Part shown: positions 26,593 through 37,967 of the stretch, in pieces | Layout of the letters: the number at the start of each line of letters is the position of its first letter | How positions within the stretch are numbered: position 1 is the stretch's first letter | Assembly: GCF_003369915.1 (NCBI RefSeq) | Contig: NC_046676.1 | Coordinates: 20,256,001-20,320,000, forward strand | Origin: Drosophila miranda | Taxonomy: Eukaryota; Arthropoda; Insecta; Diptera; Drosophilidae | Reading direction: 5' to 3' | DNA length: 64,000 nucleotides | The notes under the pieces: generated by a model | Databases searched by the model: none | What the model was told of the DNA's origin: nothing | The model's input: only the letters and a program-made list of their open reading frames with translations | Translations under genes and position numbers: made by a program

Positions 26593-26653
26593 CGATACCA
26601 TCAAAGTCCGCACAGCTGTGTAAGTAGATGAATTAGATGATTTGCCGTTCCGT

Positions 26654-27182
26654 TCACTTGCTGCGACGGCGGTAGTTGGAGAAGAAGCGCAGTTGCTTGC
26701 TGCGGGACAGCTCATGGGTCTCGCGCTGGCTCAATTCGTACAGCTGCGAGTCCAGGGCCTCGATGTAGGCGGCCATGGCGGCCGGGGGCATGCGACTCAG
26801 TTCTGGGGAAAATATACACCACACACAATAAGTGCTTTAATCACCTTTGCTAACCTTTGTGCTGCTCACCCTCCATGGTCTTGAGGTCCTCCTCAGTAAA
26901 TCCTGCCTTGCTGTTCTCGTCCGCTTCTTCCTCGTCCTTCTCTTTCATTTCAGCAAAGATGGATCTGAGGCCACTGGCCTCCTGTTGTCCCGACTCGTCG
27001 TCATCGCTGTCACCCTCGGCCGCAGTCACAGTCTCAGCGTCAGATCGGTCCTTGCTGTCCTCCTCCTCTTTCTTTTGAATTTCCTGCAAAGAAAGCGAAT
27101 GCTTTTTCGACCTAGAAGCTCTCTTCTTGGTCAATTCATTCTTCTTTGGTAGCTTTTTCTGCGACGTTGAAGCTGCCTCCAT
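26654..27182 (-). CDS. Charged 153-aa protein, two exons, unidentified
   Basis: Exon 1 is 27182-26870 (ATG in good context, CGCAATGG). Exon 2 is 26802-26654, with the donor GTGAGC, a 67-bp intron and the acceptor TTTTCCCCAG. The phase-1 junction reads KTMEELSRMPP. The product is 153 aa. It has a Lys-rich N-terminus (KKLPKKNELTKKRASRSKK), a central acidic and Ser-rich part (residues about 40-95, EGDSDDDESG) and a conserved-looking C-terminal helix pair (MPPAAMAAYIEALDSQLYEL and LRFFSNYRRRSK). Charge layout and basic tail suggest a nuclear or nucleolar protein. I do not recognise the family. The frame is open upstream to about 27230 but without an ATG, so 27182 is the likely start. Confidence 0.8.
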
Positions 27183-30100
27183 TGCGAAAAATAAAATAGT
27201 GACGCTTCTTTTTCGCAGCCAGAGTTGCACTGGAAATCAGCTGTGGGTAGGGTTGCCATCCCATCACACACACACACCTTGTCATGAGAAGGGTTCCGTT
27301 CCCATCTCACGCCACTTGAGAAGATATTACCTATCTGGCGGAACCATTACCTTTTGTGCACCCCAACTATGTAACACCATTTGAGGACCAGAGACCCAAG
27401 CCATTAACCCCAATTTGTAGTGCCATAAAGCCAAAATGGGTATTTTCAAATCCATATTTTCTTCCTCTCCGAGAGGTGTACTCCAGCCTAATGAGCTGCA
27501 CAAAATTAATTGTCACACCGAAATCACCGCAGGCGGTACACAGACACTCCACAGCAAGTGATTCGATTCTATGGTATGCAAATGTTCCATTCCATCCCTG
27601 AACGAGGGGGCCTGCAGTCCACAAGGTCAACGGAGAAGCCCTGCAAGACGACCGAATGGCGATTAGAAACCGTTTTCAAAGGACTCGAGTTTCTGTAAAC
27701 AATCCATCAACAATATTTTCTCCCCAGAACTCACCTTCCGACAACCCCATCCCCCAGTCTTTCGCCCCTTAGCCTGCGGCGCACGTGTCTATTTGCTTTG
27801 GTGGCGGCTTAAAAGCCAACGGACGGGGTGGAGTGGACCACACCGAATGTGTGTCGTGCCGGGGATAAAGGACGCGTGCCCATTATTCCTTTGTCCATGT
27901 GTCTTCTCTTTCGCCTGTTGTCAGCTCTGTTTTTGTCGTTGTTGTTGCTGCTGCTGCTTTATGGGCAAAGTTTTTAAGCAAAGTATCGTTTATACGTTTT
28001 GGCCGCGACTCATGCAAATTGAACAAGTTAAACTTTTCACGAGGGTAGAGTCCTAGTCCCCATCTGCCCCTCTCTCTCTCGCTCTGGTTGGATGGATATT
28101 GCTCCCCGGGGTGGCGGCTACACACTGTTTGCGCTGCTACAATGGGCCGCATTACGTTGCAGTTTATTTGCAAGTACTCGTATCTGGATGTTTCCATGTT
28201 ATCATCCGTCCCGGCACGTGCCACAAGGAGCCCCATTTGCCTGCTGCTGACTTTGATTTGTTCAAATCGCTGCTGCTTAATGGACATGTTTACATGGCAG
28301 TGCAGGGCACAGCACAGTCTGCTCCACTGTTCCGTACGGAACACCACTGCCCCGGGGTCTAAGCAACACGAACAAAGAAACGGGCGGCCAAAACAAACGA
28401 AACAGCCCAGACGGTCCGCCAGGACATTGTCCTAAATCCGGAACTCAAGTGGCTACTGGCTACAACTCCGGGCCGGGAAACTGCAGCAGCTGCAGCTTCT
28501 TGAGAAGCGCTTCCAATTTAAATGAACAACATTCGTATAGTTGGGCCCCGTGCAAATCGCCCGTTTAATTGGATTAACGCACATTTCCGTTGCGTACCCC
28601 CGTCCCCCGCCCGACTTTGCCAATTTATCATTGCTTATGTTTCTTTATGTTGCATTTTAATTAGGGCCCGCCAGCAGAGGCAGACTGAGTGCCATTGGAA
28701 GTGTGCCACGCCAACAGGAGATGCGGATGTGCGGCTCGTTGCATTCAAAGTTTATAAATACGAGGTGCGGCTCCTGCCAGATCGCAGAAAGCGATCGAAC
28801 AAGAGAGAGGGCGGGAATGCCTTACCCTCCATAATTATACCTTGATTGCAGTTAATCTCTCTCTCTCTCTCTCTGTCTCTCTCTGTCTCTGTGGTCCTCA
28901 CGTCCAATGCAACTGTCGATTGCAATCGATACCCTTTCTCAAGCTTTGCCTGTGATTGCTCTTCCTCCTCCTTCGTCACCATCCTCGCCAGAAACTGACA
29001 GGCTCGTGCGAATGGATTGGCTTGTATCTGATTTGGAATGAATGTGCAGGTAATTTGAAGTCTTGTTTGCGGTTCGCTAATTTCGGTTTTCAGTGTGCTG
29101 CAGAGTCGATTGCAACGATTGTTGTGTATCGATAGCCGAAGTGAAAGTCTCTTTCTGCTTATTTATGATCATACTCTGCCTGAAAAAGTATTACAAACGG
29201 TACAGGCAGCTTGCTGAGCAAGGAAATAGTTACCTATTATATTTATCGGATCTCGATCGATGCTTTTTTGTGGGAAAAAGAGTATTGGTGGCGTTCCAGT
29301 GCAACTTTTTTTTGTATTCTGCGTGCAATGGCTTCAGGAATTGTGTTGGTTGCTTTCAATAGGAGGAATAACTTATTTCTGACGCTGTCAGTCGGATGAT
29401 GGGGATGAAGAATAGCATCAGCAGGCCGCTGGAGGCCCCAACGAGACTGAAAGTTGAATGGATGTTGAAAGCGAAGCCCCGCTGCCACACAGAGACCGAC
29501 ATTCGATTTGTGGAAGCGTCGTGTCCGACTTGACTGTGCTTTCCGCACATTCATTTCTACATTCAGAGTACTCTTGGTCCGAGAGTTGAAGGCGCACACA
29601 AACAAAAGGATATTGGAAAATGCCACCCCCAATGGGCCTCTAGGTTTGTATGGAAATTCGTGGCGGGTTCGCCTATAACACAGATATGAATCTTTCACCC
29701 TTTTTCTCAATGTCTCGAGCAACGCTGGAGCTGAGGGGATATTTACGGTCACATTTCAGTCTTATTAATTGGCCGCATGCACGAACCTGAATCCTGCCAA
29801 GGAGTGAGTCCCGTGTCCTTGGCGGCCTGTCGCCACCAAATGCAAAACATAAAAAGCATAAATATTAAAAGCCTAATTAATTTTAGGTCTCCTGCATTCC
29901 GTTCTCCCCCTCCACCCAGGTCGGAACCGGGGCCGGGTCAGTGCAGGTGTGAATAGTTGCTGTTCACCTGCCGCCAGGACAGGATCGCAGGGAGAGAGAG
30001 AGAAGGTTTGTCACTTAAACATGATATAAAAATTGTTAAATAATTAAAGTAATTTACAAGGATTTCTGTGAGCAGCAGCTGTTCAGCTGCCAGCGACATG

Positions 30101-33100
30101 TTTAGCGACAATTTGCCAGGATGCCATGCAATTTGCTTGGCCAGGAGCCCGCTGCTGCTCCCTTTTGGCTGGCAGCTTTTGATTGATGACGACCGGGTTC
30201 TGCTTGCTGCAATTGAAAGTGCATCTCAATTAGGAAGCCGCCCTGCTAGACCTTCGACTGCCTCAACCCCAACCCCTCACTGCAGTGCACGCGTCTCCTT
30301 CTGTGAGCGGTTCAGTGGAGGAGCGAGCACGAGTGTGTGGGGCAGTAAAAGTAACTCCATTTGTATGGCAATCCATGTACACATCGATATCGCCGACAGC
30401 CAGTCTTGCAGCATTGCAGGTGCAGCCGCAGCCGCAGTCGCAGTCGCAGCGGAGCCACCGTTTGTGGCTATCGGCTATATTGATGGCTAACAAGTTTGGC
30501 TCTGGGAAAGTAGGTGAGGAGCATCTGAATGGCATGAATAGTAATTCAATTTTCCATTAATTGTTATGCGACTGCATTATTTACGAGTCTATGCCACAGG
30601 GGGAAAACTCTGCCAAGAATCTCCATCGCCATCAACTATAGCTGCCTTTGATCTGCTCTCCGGGTGATCTCAACTGTCAGAGGTGGCCAGACCCAGATCC
30701 AGATCCTTTTAATCAGCATCAGCACTCTCCTCCCATCCGCTTGGCAGTGTGCTGCCCTTTGAAGTGCTGCTGAGAGTGGAAATAAAGCTGTTTGGACATC
30801 TTATTTTAGGCGGAACTTCTGCATTTGACTGTGGATCATTAGGGCGGAGCACACACTCACACACAGGATGCGTGGGGGGTTGGGGGAAGGGAAAAGTCAG
30901 CGGAAAACAGCTTCCCGAAAACACATTAAGTGTAATTTTGTTTTGCAAAAGCTGTTAAAATTGATAGCCCTAACGGGCGCACGACGACTTTTGACCCACA
31001 TCTTTGGCTTGCTCTTGGAATTGTCACTTTATTTGTTTTCCTTACCTCAGGGAGCACACTCGCGGAGCTCGCACAACCTCTGCCACGTCATCAATGGGAA
31101 CGGAATGAATGGGAATGGGATGGAGACGGAGGATGGCAGACCACCAAGACGACGATGTCTGCGACGACAGCAATCTTTTGGCGGCGTCGCCGCTTCGTCT
31201 GACCCAGTTTTGGCTTGTGGCAGACAAATCGTCTGCGCTATATGTTTGCCCCACAGATTGTTTATGATGCTTTTGAACTTTCCTCAAAAAAAAAAGAAGT
31301 CGCAAAAACTCTGAACAAAAGGAACTGCAGGCCGCGTCGCAAAAAAAACAAAAAAACCCCATGGCGGGGTCAGAAAGTTGCTTCGGCCAGGTCAATGTGG
31401 AAAGGAATGCGAAATTCAATTATGCTGGACCAATTTTCAGGGGGTGGGAGAGACGAGTCCTCCGTGTAAAGTGATAGGGAGATAGCCCCACACGAATTGG
31501 TGCTCTGCCAATTAGCCGGCCCGGCCTGACCAAATTTCAATTAAAGTCAAGAGCAATCAACGAAACTTTCCCACCAGGGAAAAACTTTGTGAGCAGCCCG
31601 ACATTGACACGAACTTTTTTCCATTCTGCTGGGGCTTTTCAATTATTTAAAACATACAGAAAACCAGCTGCATTCAAGTTGCATAAGCCCAAGGAGATGG
31701 GGCCTGGCCTTTCATTCGGGCCGACAAACATGCAAAACTTGTTAGCCACATCGTAATTATGACAGAATTAAGTTTTATGTTATGTGCAGCAGAAATATCC
31801 AGCAACTGAAGTGTCCAACTGTCAGGTCATGTAGCTCTGGCTAATCCTCGCCAGACAAACCGCAAAAGGCACAAAAAAAAAGAAGAGAGGCCGGAGAGAC
31901 CCCAACATTCAACACTCTCCACCGCACATAAAACTGTCAAAGTCTGTGCGGAGTCAGTAGAGTGCCAATATGGAGATGCAGTGGAAGCGAGACAGCCCCC
32001 TTTTTCGCCCACATGCTGCACAAATCATGCTACCAGCGATGAGGGTCCATTGTGGGTGTGGGTGCACTGCCTTTATTGGATGCATATTCGGATATTTGTC
32101 CATGTTGTGCCATTGACTTTGTAACTTTGTTAGTGATACGAGGAGTAGCAGCAGCAGGAGCACCAAGAGGAAGGAGTACGCTGCACACAAGCTGTCTGTT
32201 TGTCAATAAAACAAACAAAGAAGTTTGTCCAGGCCCCACCCCCACTCAGTCGATGCAATGCGAATGTATATTTGCAGAGATACACGCGTGTATCTGTATC
32301 TGCAGCACATCTGCATGGGCACTGGCACTGGCACTGGCACTGGTATTGGTATTGGTATTGGTATTGGGCACACTTCACCACCGCCACCGGAAGTGCAACT
32401 CAAACAGCAACACAGAAGAGAAGACAACTTTTTCGTTGTCTCGTCTCCGTGTGCCGATCCTTTTCATAAGCAATCATATTTTTCTTTTGTCTGGAAAGTT
32501 TTCCCCCCTTTCTCCCTCCATTGGTTATCAGTGTCAGTGACAAGTGTCAGCAGCTCCTACATCTCTGGTTAGAGCAGAAAATTAAAGCACTATAGAAGAT
32601 GAAACTCATTAAATGGATCCCCGGAATCGTTCGATGGTGATGACTGTCAGCTATGCACGCTCTTTGGACGTTTTTCAGTTGGCAGTACGTGCTTGCTGGG
32701 CTGATTGCAGGGCTAGATAAGAATGGTCCCAGGACCCTGTAATTATGGTCCTTTTCCCATCCGTTGTCCCTTTTCATTCGCACTCAATGAAGCGCAATAA
32801 TTGCTGCGCTTAATGCAAATTCTTTCTCCCAAAATGGTTCAAAGGCAACGCCAGCCGGCAGCCGGCAGCCACCAGGCGCCACGCCCACATCCACATCCAG
32901 GGTGGATGTGAGGCGGTGGAGAAAGTAGTGTCAACCCCTTTATTGCAGTATCGCCGACCCGAAGCGTCGGTTAATGCCGCCACTGTGTATGCAAATGAGT
33001 TTCCAATGACTTGGTCCGAAAACAAAACACCGCACACCCACGGAAGGAAGGATGTTGTCTGCTGCACTTGAACTTGCCTCGCAACGAATGCCATGTCTCC

Positions 33101-33516
33101 TCCTCTCTCTCTCTCCCTCTCTCTTCACAAATCTATATCGCCGTCTCTTGCTGTGGCTAGACGCCGTCGACCACCATTAACTTAGCCCCATGCGTCTAGT
33201 CTTCTGTGTGTGTTTCTGTGTGCGTATGGAGTGAAAGGCATTTTATGTGAAATTTGCACTTTTATTAAGGCTGGGGCTCCTCCACCTCCTCCAGCTGCAC
33301 CACCATGTGCCTTAAACGCTCAGCGTAGTGCCTCATGCGATAAGAGCCTGGCCATTTAAGTTTAATGCATGCCCTTTATTTCGCTTATCGTTGCACTTTG
33401 AATGTCACTTGGCGACGGTGTGTGACGCTAAAAGCCTCAGGGAACGCGACTGAACAGAGATTATCGAGGCACATATACGAATTTACGATCTAGTGCGAGC
33501 ACTTTGGATCACTTAC
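27183..33516. other. 6.3-kb stretch without a supported coding gene
   Basis: It contains CT tracts (about 28855-28890), GCAGCCGCAG repeats (about 30420-30450) and the hexamer array at 32318-32365. An open frame at 31042-31419 (-) ends exactly at a donor-like GTAAGG and encodes DDVAEVVRAPRVCSL near its end, but it has no convincing acceptor or start. If the first exon at 33517-33600 belongs to the large minus-strand gene, this stretch is part of its first intron and the 153-aa gene is nested in it. Confidence 0.35.
32318..32365. repeat. Composite hexamer array (GGCACT)4(GGTATT)4
   Basis: Four perfect GGCACT units are followed directly by four perfect GGTATT units. The two unit types differ by two C-to-T changes, so the second block may have arisen by expansion of a mutated unit. 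Confidence 0.95.
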
Positions 33517-33600
33517 CGGGGGGCCGGCCAACAAATTGTTTGCTTTGAACGTTTTCGCGCCTAATTTTTCGAATAATCTCAGTGCTGGACAATGCACAGC
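33517..33600 (-). other. Candidate non-coding first exon divergent from the SDR39U1 gene
   Basis: On the minus strand, CCGGCCCCCCG is followed by the strong donor GTAAGTGATCC (boundary 33517/33516). Upstream, on the same strand, lies a DRE (33627-33634), a housekeeping promoter element. No ATG-led frame crosses the donor convincingly, so the exon is probably leader only. The right limit is approximate. It could be the distal first exon of the minus-strand gene with start codon at 12553, or of another gene whose next exon I cannot see. Confidence 0.35.
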
Positions 33601-33626
33601 TGTTTCGATATTGAATCGATACTTTG

Positions 33627-33634
33627 TATCGATA
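33627..33634. promoter_or_regulatory. DNA replication-related element (DRE), TATCGATA
   Basis: A perfect TATCGATA palindrome, with a second ATCGATA-like site just to its left (AATCGATAC, about 33614). DRE is the DREF/TRF2 site found in many Drosophila housekeeping promoters. It lies between two transcription units that face away from each other. Confidence 0.6.
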
Positions 33635-33713
33635 TTTTTAGGCCAAAAATGAACCGACGGTATATTTACGGTATATCGGTATATAATGGTATATTTTATA
33701 ATTTCAACAATCT

Positions 33714-33971
33714 ATTAAATTTCATTTTCAAAGGGTATAGAAATCCAATAAAAGCAAATATTTAGAATAGGCCAGTCAAGTAGAAAAATTTATTCATCAA
33801 TGGGCTAAAATTATGTGGGCATGGCTAAATGTTCTATATAGCTGATAATATTCGACGGAAGATCAAAAACGAAGAATATGTAAAATATAACTTGAATTCG
33901 TCAGTATATTTACGGTGCATTTGGAAAATAAGACGGTATATTTTGGTATATAAATATCCGTGGTCAGATCA
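33714..33971 (+). repeat. Dispersed GGTATATTT/GGTCA repeat, copy A, ending at the SDR39U1 promoter
   Basis: It matches 62172-62414 from ATTAAATTTCATTTTC through AATTATGTGGGCATGGCTAA and ATTCGACGGAA to the closing GACGGTATATTTTGGTATAT. It then ends in TGGTCAGATCA, a decayed form of the GGTCACACTG motif. It carries about 60 bp not found in copy B. More GGTATAT blocks extend left to about 33655. The gene's ATG lies 58 bp past the repeat end. Confidence 0.8.
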
Positions 33972-34028
33972 GCTGTTTTTTGTGTCGTAACTTGGGAGAA
34001 TTCTTAAGAATTTAAATAATAGCCGCAA

Positions 34029-35114
34029 ATGTCCAAGCACACGTTGATAGGTACGTTCAATGTGGGACCCAGGACTGGAGCCAGGTGAATTAATCGGCGT
34101 TCTCGCTTATCCTGCTGTCAGGTGGCGGCACGGGGTTCATTGGCAAGAACCTGTCGAAGCTTTTGTCCCTCAAGGGCTATGATGTGACAGTCATTTCCCG
34201 GATGCCCGGGCCGAAGCGCATTACCTGGCACGAGCTGGAGAAGAATGGCATACCGAACAGTGTGAACTCCGTGGTCAATGTCACTGGCCAGAATGTATTA
34301 GATCCGTCACGCCGCTGGACGCCCGGCTTCCAGCAGAACGTGTGGAACTCTCGCATCAACTCGTCCAAGGCTCTGGCCAATGCCCTGACCGCTGCCCCTC
34401 AGGTCACTTCCTTTGTGAATCTCTGCGGCGTGAGCTCTTACCCGCCATCCGCCACGAAGATCTACACAGAGGACGATAAGGTCGAGGGCTTCGACTACAT
34501 GTCCCGACTGTGCCTGGCTTGGGAGGAGGCGGCACATACTGGAGGCGAGCAGAACTGTAGAACTGTGAGTGAGCAGAGAACTCTATAATCATATTAATAC
34601 AATATTGTTCGTTTCCAGGCCATAGTGCGCACGGGAGCAGTGGTTGGACTTGGCGGCGGTATGATTGAGTCAATCTGGTTGCCCTTCAAGCTGGGCGTTG
34701 GCGGTCCCCTAGGCACTGGCCAGCAGATCATGCCGTGGATTCACATGCTGGACCTTTGCAGTCTTATACAGCACATCATAGAGAAGTGCGAGTCGGGCGT
34801 GTTCAATGGCGTTGCTCCAGAGATAGTCACTAGCAAGGAATTCTCCAAGGTAAGCGTTTGCTATTCTGAGATCCTATTTGACCTGTAACTAATGGCTATC
34901 CTATCTGATCTCTCCTCAGGCCTTTGCCAGCGCACTGAACCGACCTTGCATCTTCAATGTGCCCGAGTTTGTGGTCCAGGCGATCTTTGGCAAGGAACGT
35001 TCGGCCCTCCTATTGAGCGGTGCGAAAATCCAGCCCAAGAAGGCTCTGGCCTCTGGTTTCCAGTTCAAATATCCCACGGCCAAGGCTGCCTGTGCGCAGT
35101 TGGTGGGAAAGTGA
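34029..35114 (+). CDS. SDR39U1: SDR39U1-type NAD(P)-binding epimerase family protein
   Basis: There are four exons: 34029-34050, 34122-34564, 34619-34849 and 34920-35114. All have GT-AG junctions and the frame is kept, giving 296 aa, the usual length for this family. The N-terminus has the Rossmann dinucleotide motif GGGTGFIGKNL, created across the first junction. The middle matches the family signature (VNVTGQN, RRWTPGF, SRINSS, WEEAA, RTGAVVG, LGVGGPLGTGQQ, MPWIHMLDL). The C-terminal part (NVPEFVVQAIFGK through KALASGFQFKYP) matches the DUF1731 domain found only in this group. The family is an atypical short-chain dehydrogenase/reductase close to bacterial YfcH. Substrate is unknown. I believe the D. 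melanogaster orthologue is CG8768, from memory. The promoter appears to be the dispersed repeat just upstream. Confidence 0.93.
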
Positions 35115-35745
35115 GGGGGGATGTGCAGAGGACTACATGGAATACCATTGGCCTCAGTTGTGGTTTAGTTAAAGGAACCCTGTCCTTGTATATTATATAG
35201 AAAGTGGCAAGCGAAAATTAAAACGGATTTCTGCCAGTGCAGATCTATGAATCATACCGAGATAATGGAGCCTAAAAAGTCCCATTTAATTTGTTTACTC
35301 ATTAGGTTTTGGCACCAATTTTTTGCTGTTGTCGCATTATATCTCATTATTGGTTTAATTTATTTCACAACAAAGATAATTATTTTAATCGAAACGTATG
35401 TACGACAGACATGTTCCCGCAAACTAGCCAAAACCAAGCGATAATCTTAGCTTTCGGGTGGCACAATGCGGCACGGCACGAGAATGTCTACAAGGAAATT
35501 CCCGTCGAATTTAATAGCGGAGTGTGAATAATGCGAGATCGATCGGACAAACAGAGCCCTTTGCTGACTTTGGACAATTGAAATAATTACGGACAACAAA
35601 AAACAATTTCAGAATTGGCAAAAATAAAAAGGTTAATTGACTTGCACAACGAACACGAATCGCAGTATACACACATAATTATAACCATCAATCAGTATTA
35701 AATGAACATATCGTTTTTTTTCTCCTATCGTCCGTCCGGATGTTC
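35115..35745. other. Spacer between the SDR39U1 gene and the OBP gene
   Basis: It holds the 3' UTR of the upstream gene (ATTAAA near 35217) and AT-rich DNA. No further gene is seen. Confidence 0.5.
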
Positions 35746-35751
35746 TATAAA
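35746..35751 (+). promoter_or_regulatory. TATA box of the OBP gene
   Basis: TATAAA lies 62 bp before the ATG, leaving room for a start site about 30 bp downstream. A TATA-type promoter fits a tissue-specific secreted protein gene. Confidence 0.5.
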
Positions 35752-35807
35752 TTCATGGCTTCCATGAGGTTGAAGCTTAGTGTAGTTTGAAGCTGCAAAA
35801 CCGCAAA

Positions 35808-36607
35808 ATGCTCTCCAGAACACAGCTTTTACTGGTCGTCGTCGGGTTCTGCCTGGTATGTCTATGATGACTGCACAGCCGAGTGCTAACACGCGAATGA
35901 ATACCAGCTAACGAGCTCAGCTCTGGTCTGCTCCAAACTCTATTAACAGAACGCAGCCGCTTTAGGAGATGTGGACTGCAGCAAGAGGCCCAAGTTTGTC
36001 GATCCGAAGACATGCTGCCCCATGCCGGACTTCATCACTGCAGAGCTGAAGGAGAAGTGCAAGTCGTTCGACATGACACCCCCACCCAGGCCCACTGATG
36101 CCAGCGGTTCGTTCGAGAGCAAACGTCGTCACCACCATCCACATCCCCCACCGGTAAGGTTCTGGGCCCGAATGTAATCCATGGGTAATGGAACTGATTA
36201 ACGCATTAACCTTCTAGTGCCTGATGGAGTGCATCTTTAATGAGACGGGCATCTATCAGAACCGGCGTCTGGACGAGACCAAGCTCGAGAGCTACATCAA
36301 TGTGGTGTTCGCTGACAGCACGGATCTCCAAAATGTTGCCACGCAGGCGTTCGTCACCTGTGCCGAAAAGGTGGCCGATTTCGAGGCCAAGTTGAGTACC
36401 GAGCGTCCACGCCCATCTCCGCCACCGGGCATGCCCGTCTGCGCCCACGATGCCGGCCACCTGATGGGCTGTGTCTTCAAGAATATGATGAAAAACTGCC
36501 CCGACTCCATCAGGAACGACGACCAAGAGTGCACTGATTTGCGCGAATTCTTTATCAACTGCAAGCCACCTCGCGGTGGTCCACCATTCTCATCCGAGAA
36601 GGCCTAG
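35808..36607 (+). CDS. Obp49a: Plus-C odorant-binding protein
   Basis: Three exons (35808-35855, 35950-36153, 36218-36607), all joined in phase 0, give 213 aa. The first 22 residues are a signal peptide (MLSRTQLLLVVVGFCLNAAA, cleavage near ALG-DVD). The mature chain has 12 cysteines: VDC, CC, EKC, CLMEC, VTC, VC, MGC, KNC, QEC and INC. This is the Plus-C odorant-binding pattern, with extra cysteines beyond the classic six. The region between the fourth and fifth cysteines contains a basic, His/Pro-rich run (RRHHHPHPPP) at the exon 2/3 junction. Role: a secreted carrier of small hydrophobic ligands in sensillar lymph or other fluids. The name Obp49a is assigned by neighbourhood and memory, so the class is much surer than the symbol. 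Confidence 0.85.
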
Positions 36608-36699
36608 ACTCTCAAGGAACACTTTTAAAAGCTCCTAAGGGAGTGCATCATCAGGCAGGACACTTAATGTTCCCCCAACAGATTTAGGGCACGCGACCC

Positions 36700-36705
36700 A
36701 ATAAA
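36700..36705 (+). terminator. Poly(A) signal AATAAA of the OBP gene
   Basis: AATAAA lies about 95 bp past the OBP stop codon, ahead of the next gene. Confidence 0.75.
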
Positions 36706-36901
36706 TTTTAAAGCTCAACCTTCTGTTCCTTCCTTTGTGCCTCTTATCGCCATGTTGCACGTCTGGGCGCGCACTGAATTAGAAAATTAGATTTCCTCAA
36801 AGCAATTGCTTATCGCGCGCATGTGCGAGGCGAACCACATTATCCGTTGGGCTCCTGGGCGACGGATTCATTCAAGTTCCGTCCGGCCGCGGGTAAAGAA
36901 C

Positions 36902-37967
36902 ATGGAAAAGGAGCTGCACGAATTCTTTGGGGATTGCCGGAAACAGGAGTTTAGTGCCAAGGAAATGCGCACCATATGCCAACCTCTGATCTGGCAGATA
37001 CGCTTGGCCAAGGTCCAACGATGGCTGCTCCTTTTGCTTCCACTGTTTTTGGTTTGTCTGCTTTGGTTGTACTGCGACACCTTCGCCTGGTGGGCGAGTG
37101 CTTTCGGAAGACTGCTGCTGGTGCAGGTGCTGCCCTTCTGGGACTGGACTCCACACTACAATGGAAAGTGCCTGATCCCGCGTGGCGAGCAGCGTGTGGT
37201 GACGCAGGCTCCAGCTCTGGGAAGGCATGAGACTCTGTGGGAGAACTGCGTGCTCTGCGAGTCGCTGGGTGAGTGGTGAATCAAAAATGCCATATAAGTC
37301 TGATCTGTCCAATTTCCAAGCAGAGGGCATAGCCACCGCATCCAATGTCAGCTACTCAATGCTGGAGTCGCAGTTCCTGGAACGCGGCCTACCCGTCATT
37401 GTCACTGATATCGATCTGACAACGGATCTGGATAGCCTGCTGTGGCTCATAGACGACAAGGCGCCAGAGGTGATCTCCAGCGAGGCCTGCGACGTGTCCA
37501 GTAATCTCCTGCTGCGAAAGCTCTTCAGCGTAGATGCGGCTTTGCAGAAGATTCGCTCCCTCCAGGCCCAGCCATCAACTGCCTGGCATCTCCAGCTGCG
37601 CAACTGCCAGTGGAGGGCGGTGAAGGCGTCACGGCTCTTCCTAGAGCGACCCTACTTCTATCCCTTGCACCTGGAACCCTACTACTCCAGCTGGCTGCTG
37701 ATATCGCACCAGCAGTGGCGGCCCCAGGCGGAGATCGACGTGCGTGGCCTGGTCTTTATTCAGCAGTTAAGCGGACACTTTGAGCTGGAGCTCCGACCCA
37801 AGGAGCCCTGTGATGACGGCCAGTGTCCCCGTCTAATGATGCGCCTCAATGCAGGCGAGGGTATGCTCTTCTCCACAGACTTGTGGCGCCTCAGCTATGG
37901 TCTGCAGAAGCCCGACCCAAAGCAGAGTTCGATTGCCAGTATTTTCGAGGTGGACTGGCAGTTATAA
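36902..37967 (+). CDS. Single-pass membrane protein with a possible cupin/JmjC-like C-terminal domain
   Basis: Two exons (36902-37268 and 37324-37967) are joined in phase 1 across a 55-bp intron, giving 336 aa. I chose the ATG at 36902 for its better context (AACATGG). An in-frame ATG at 36821 would add 27 residues. Residues about 41-63 form one membrane helix (WLLLLLPLFLVCLLWLYC), preceded by a basic cytosolic segment, so a type II topology is likely. Next come an NGKCLIPRG...ENCVLCESLE stretch and a domain with ERGLPVIVTDIDL, WHLQLRNCQWRAVKASRLF and a LEPYYSSWLLIS strand. This order resembles JmjC/cupin-8-like proteins, but I see no iron-binding HxD...H set, so any activity is doubtful. The gene starts about 200 bp past the OBP poly(A) signal. 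I cannot name it. Confidence 0.78.

Noticed and set aside
27183-27230. N-terminal extension of the 153-aa protein
   Set aside because: The extension would need a GTG start. The first ATG in frame is at 27182 and has a good context.
28846-28860. Minus-strand ATGGAGG followed by a GTAAGG-like donor
   Set aside because: A seven-base coding piece with no other support.
31042-31419. 125-codon minus-strand frame ending at GTAAGG
   Set aside because: It crosses A-rich and T-rich tracts, has no good acceptor or start, and most of the peptide looks random.
36821-36901. Upstream in-frame ATG of the membrane-protein gene
   Set aside because: Poorer start context and no added recognisable feature, though it cannot be excluded.
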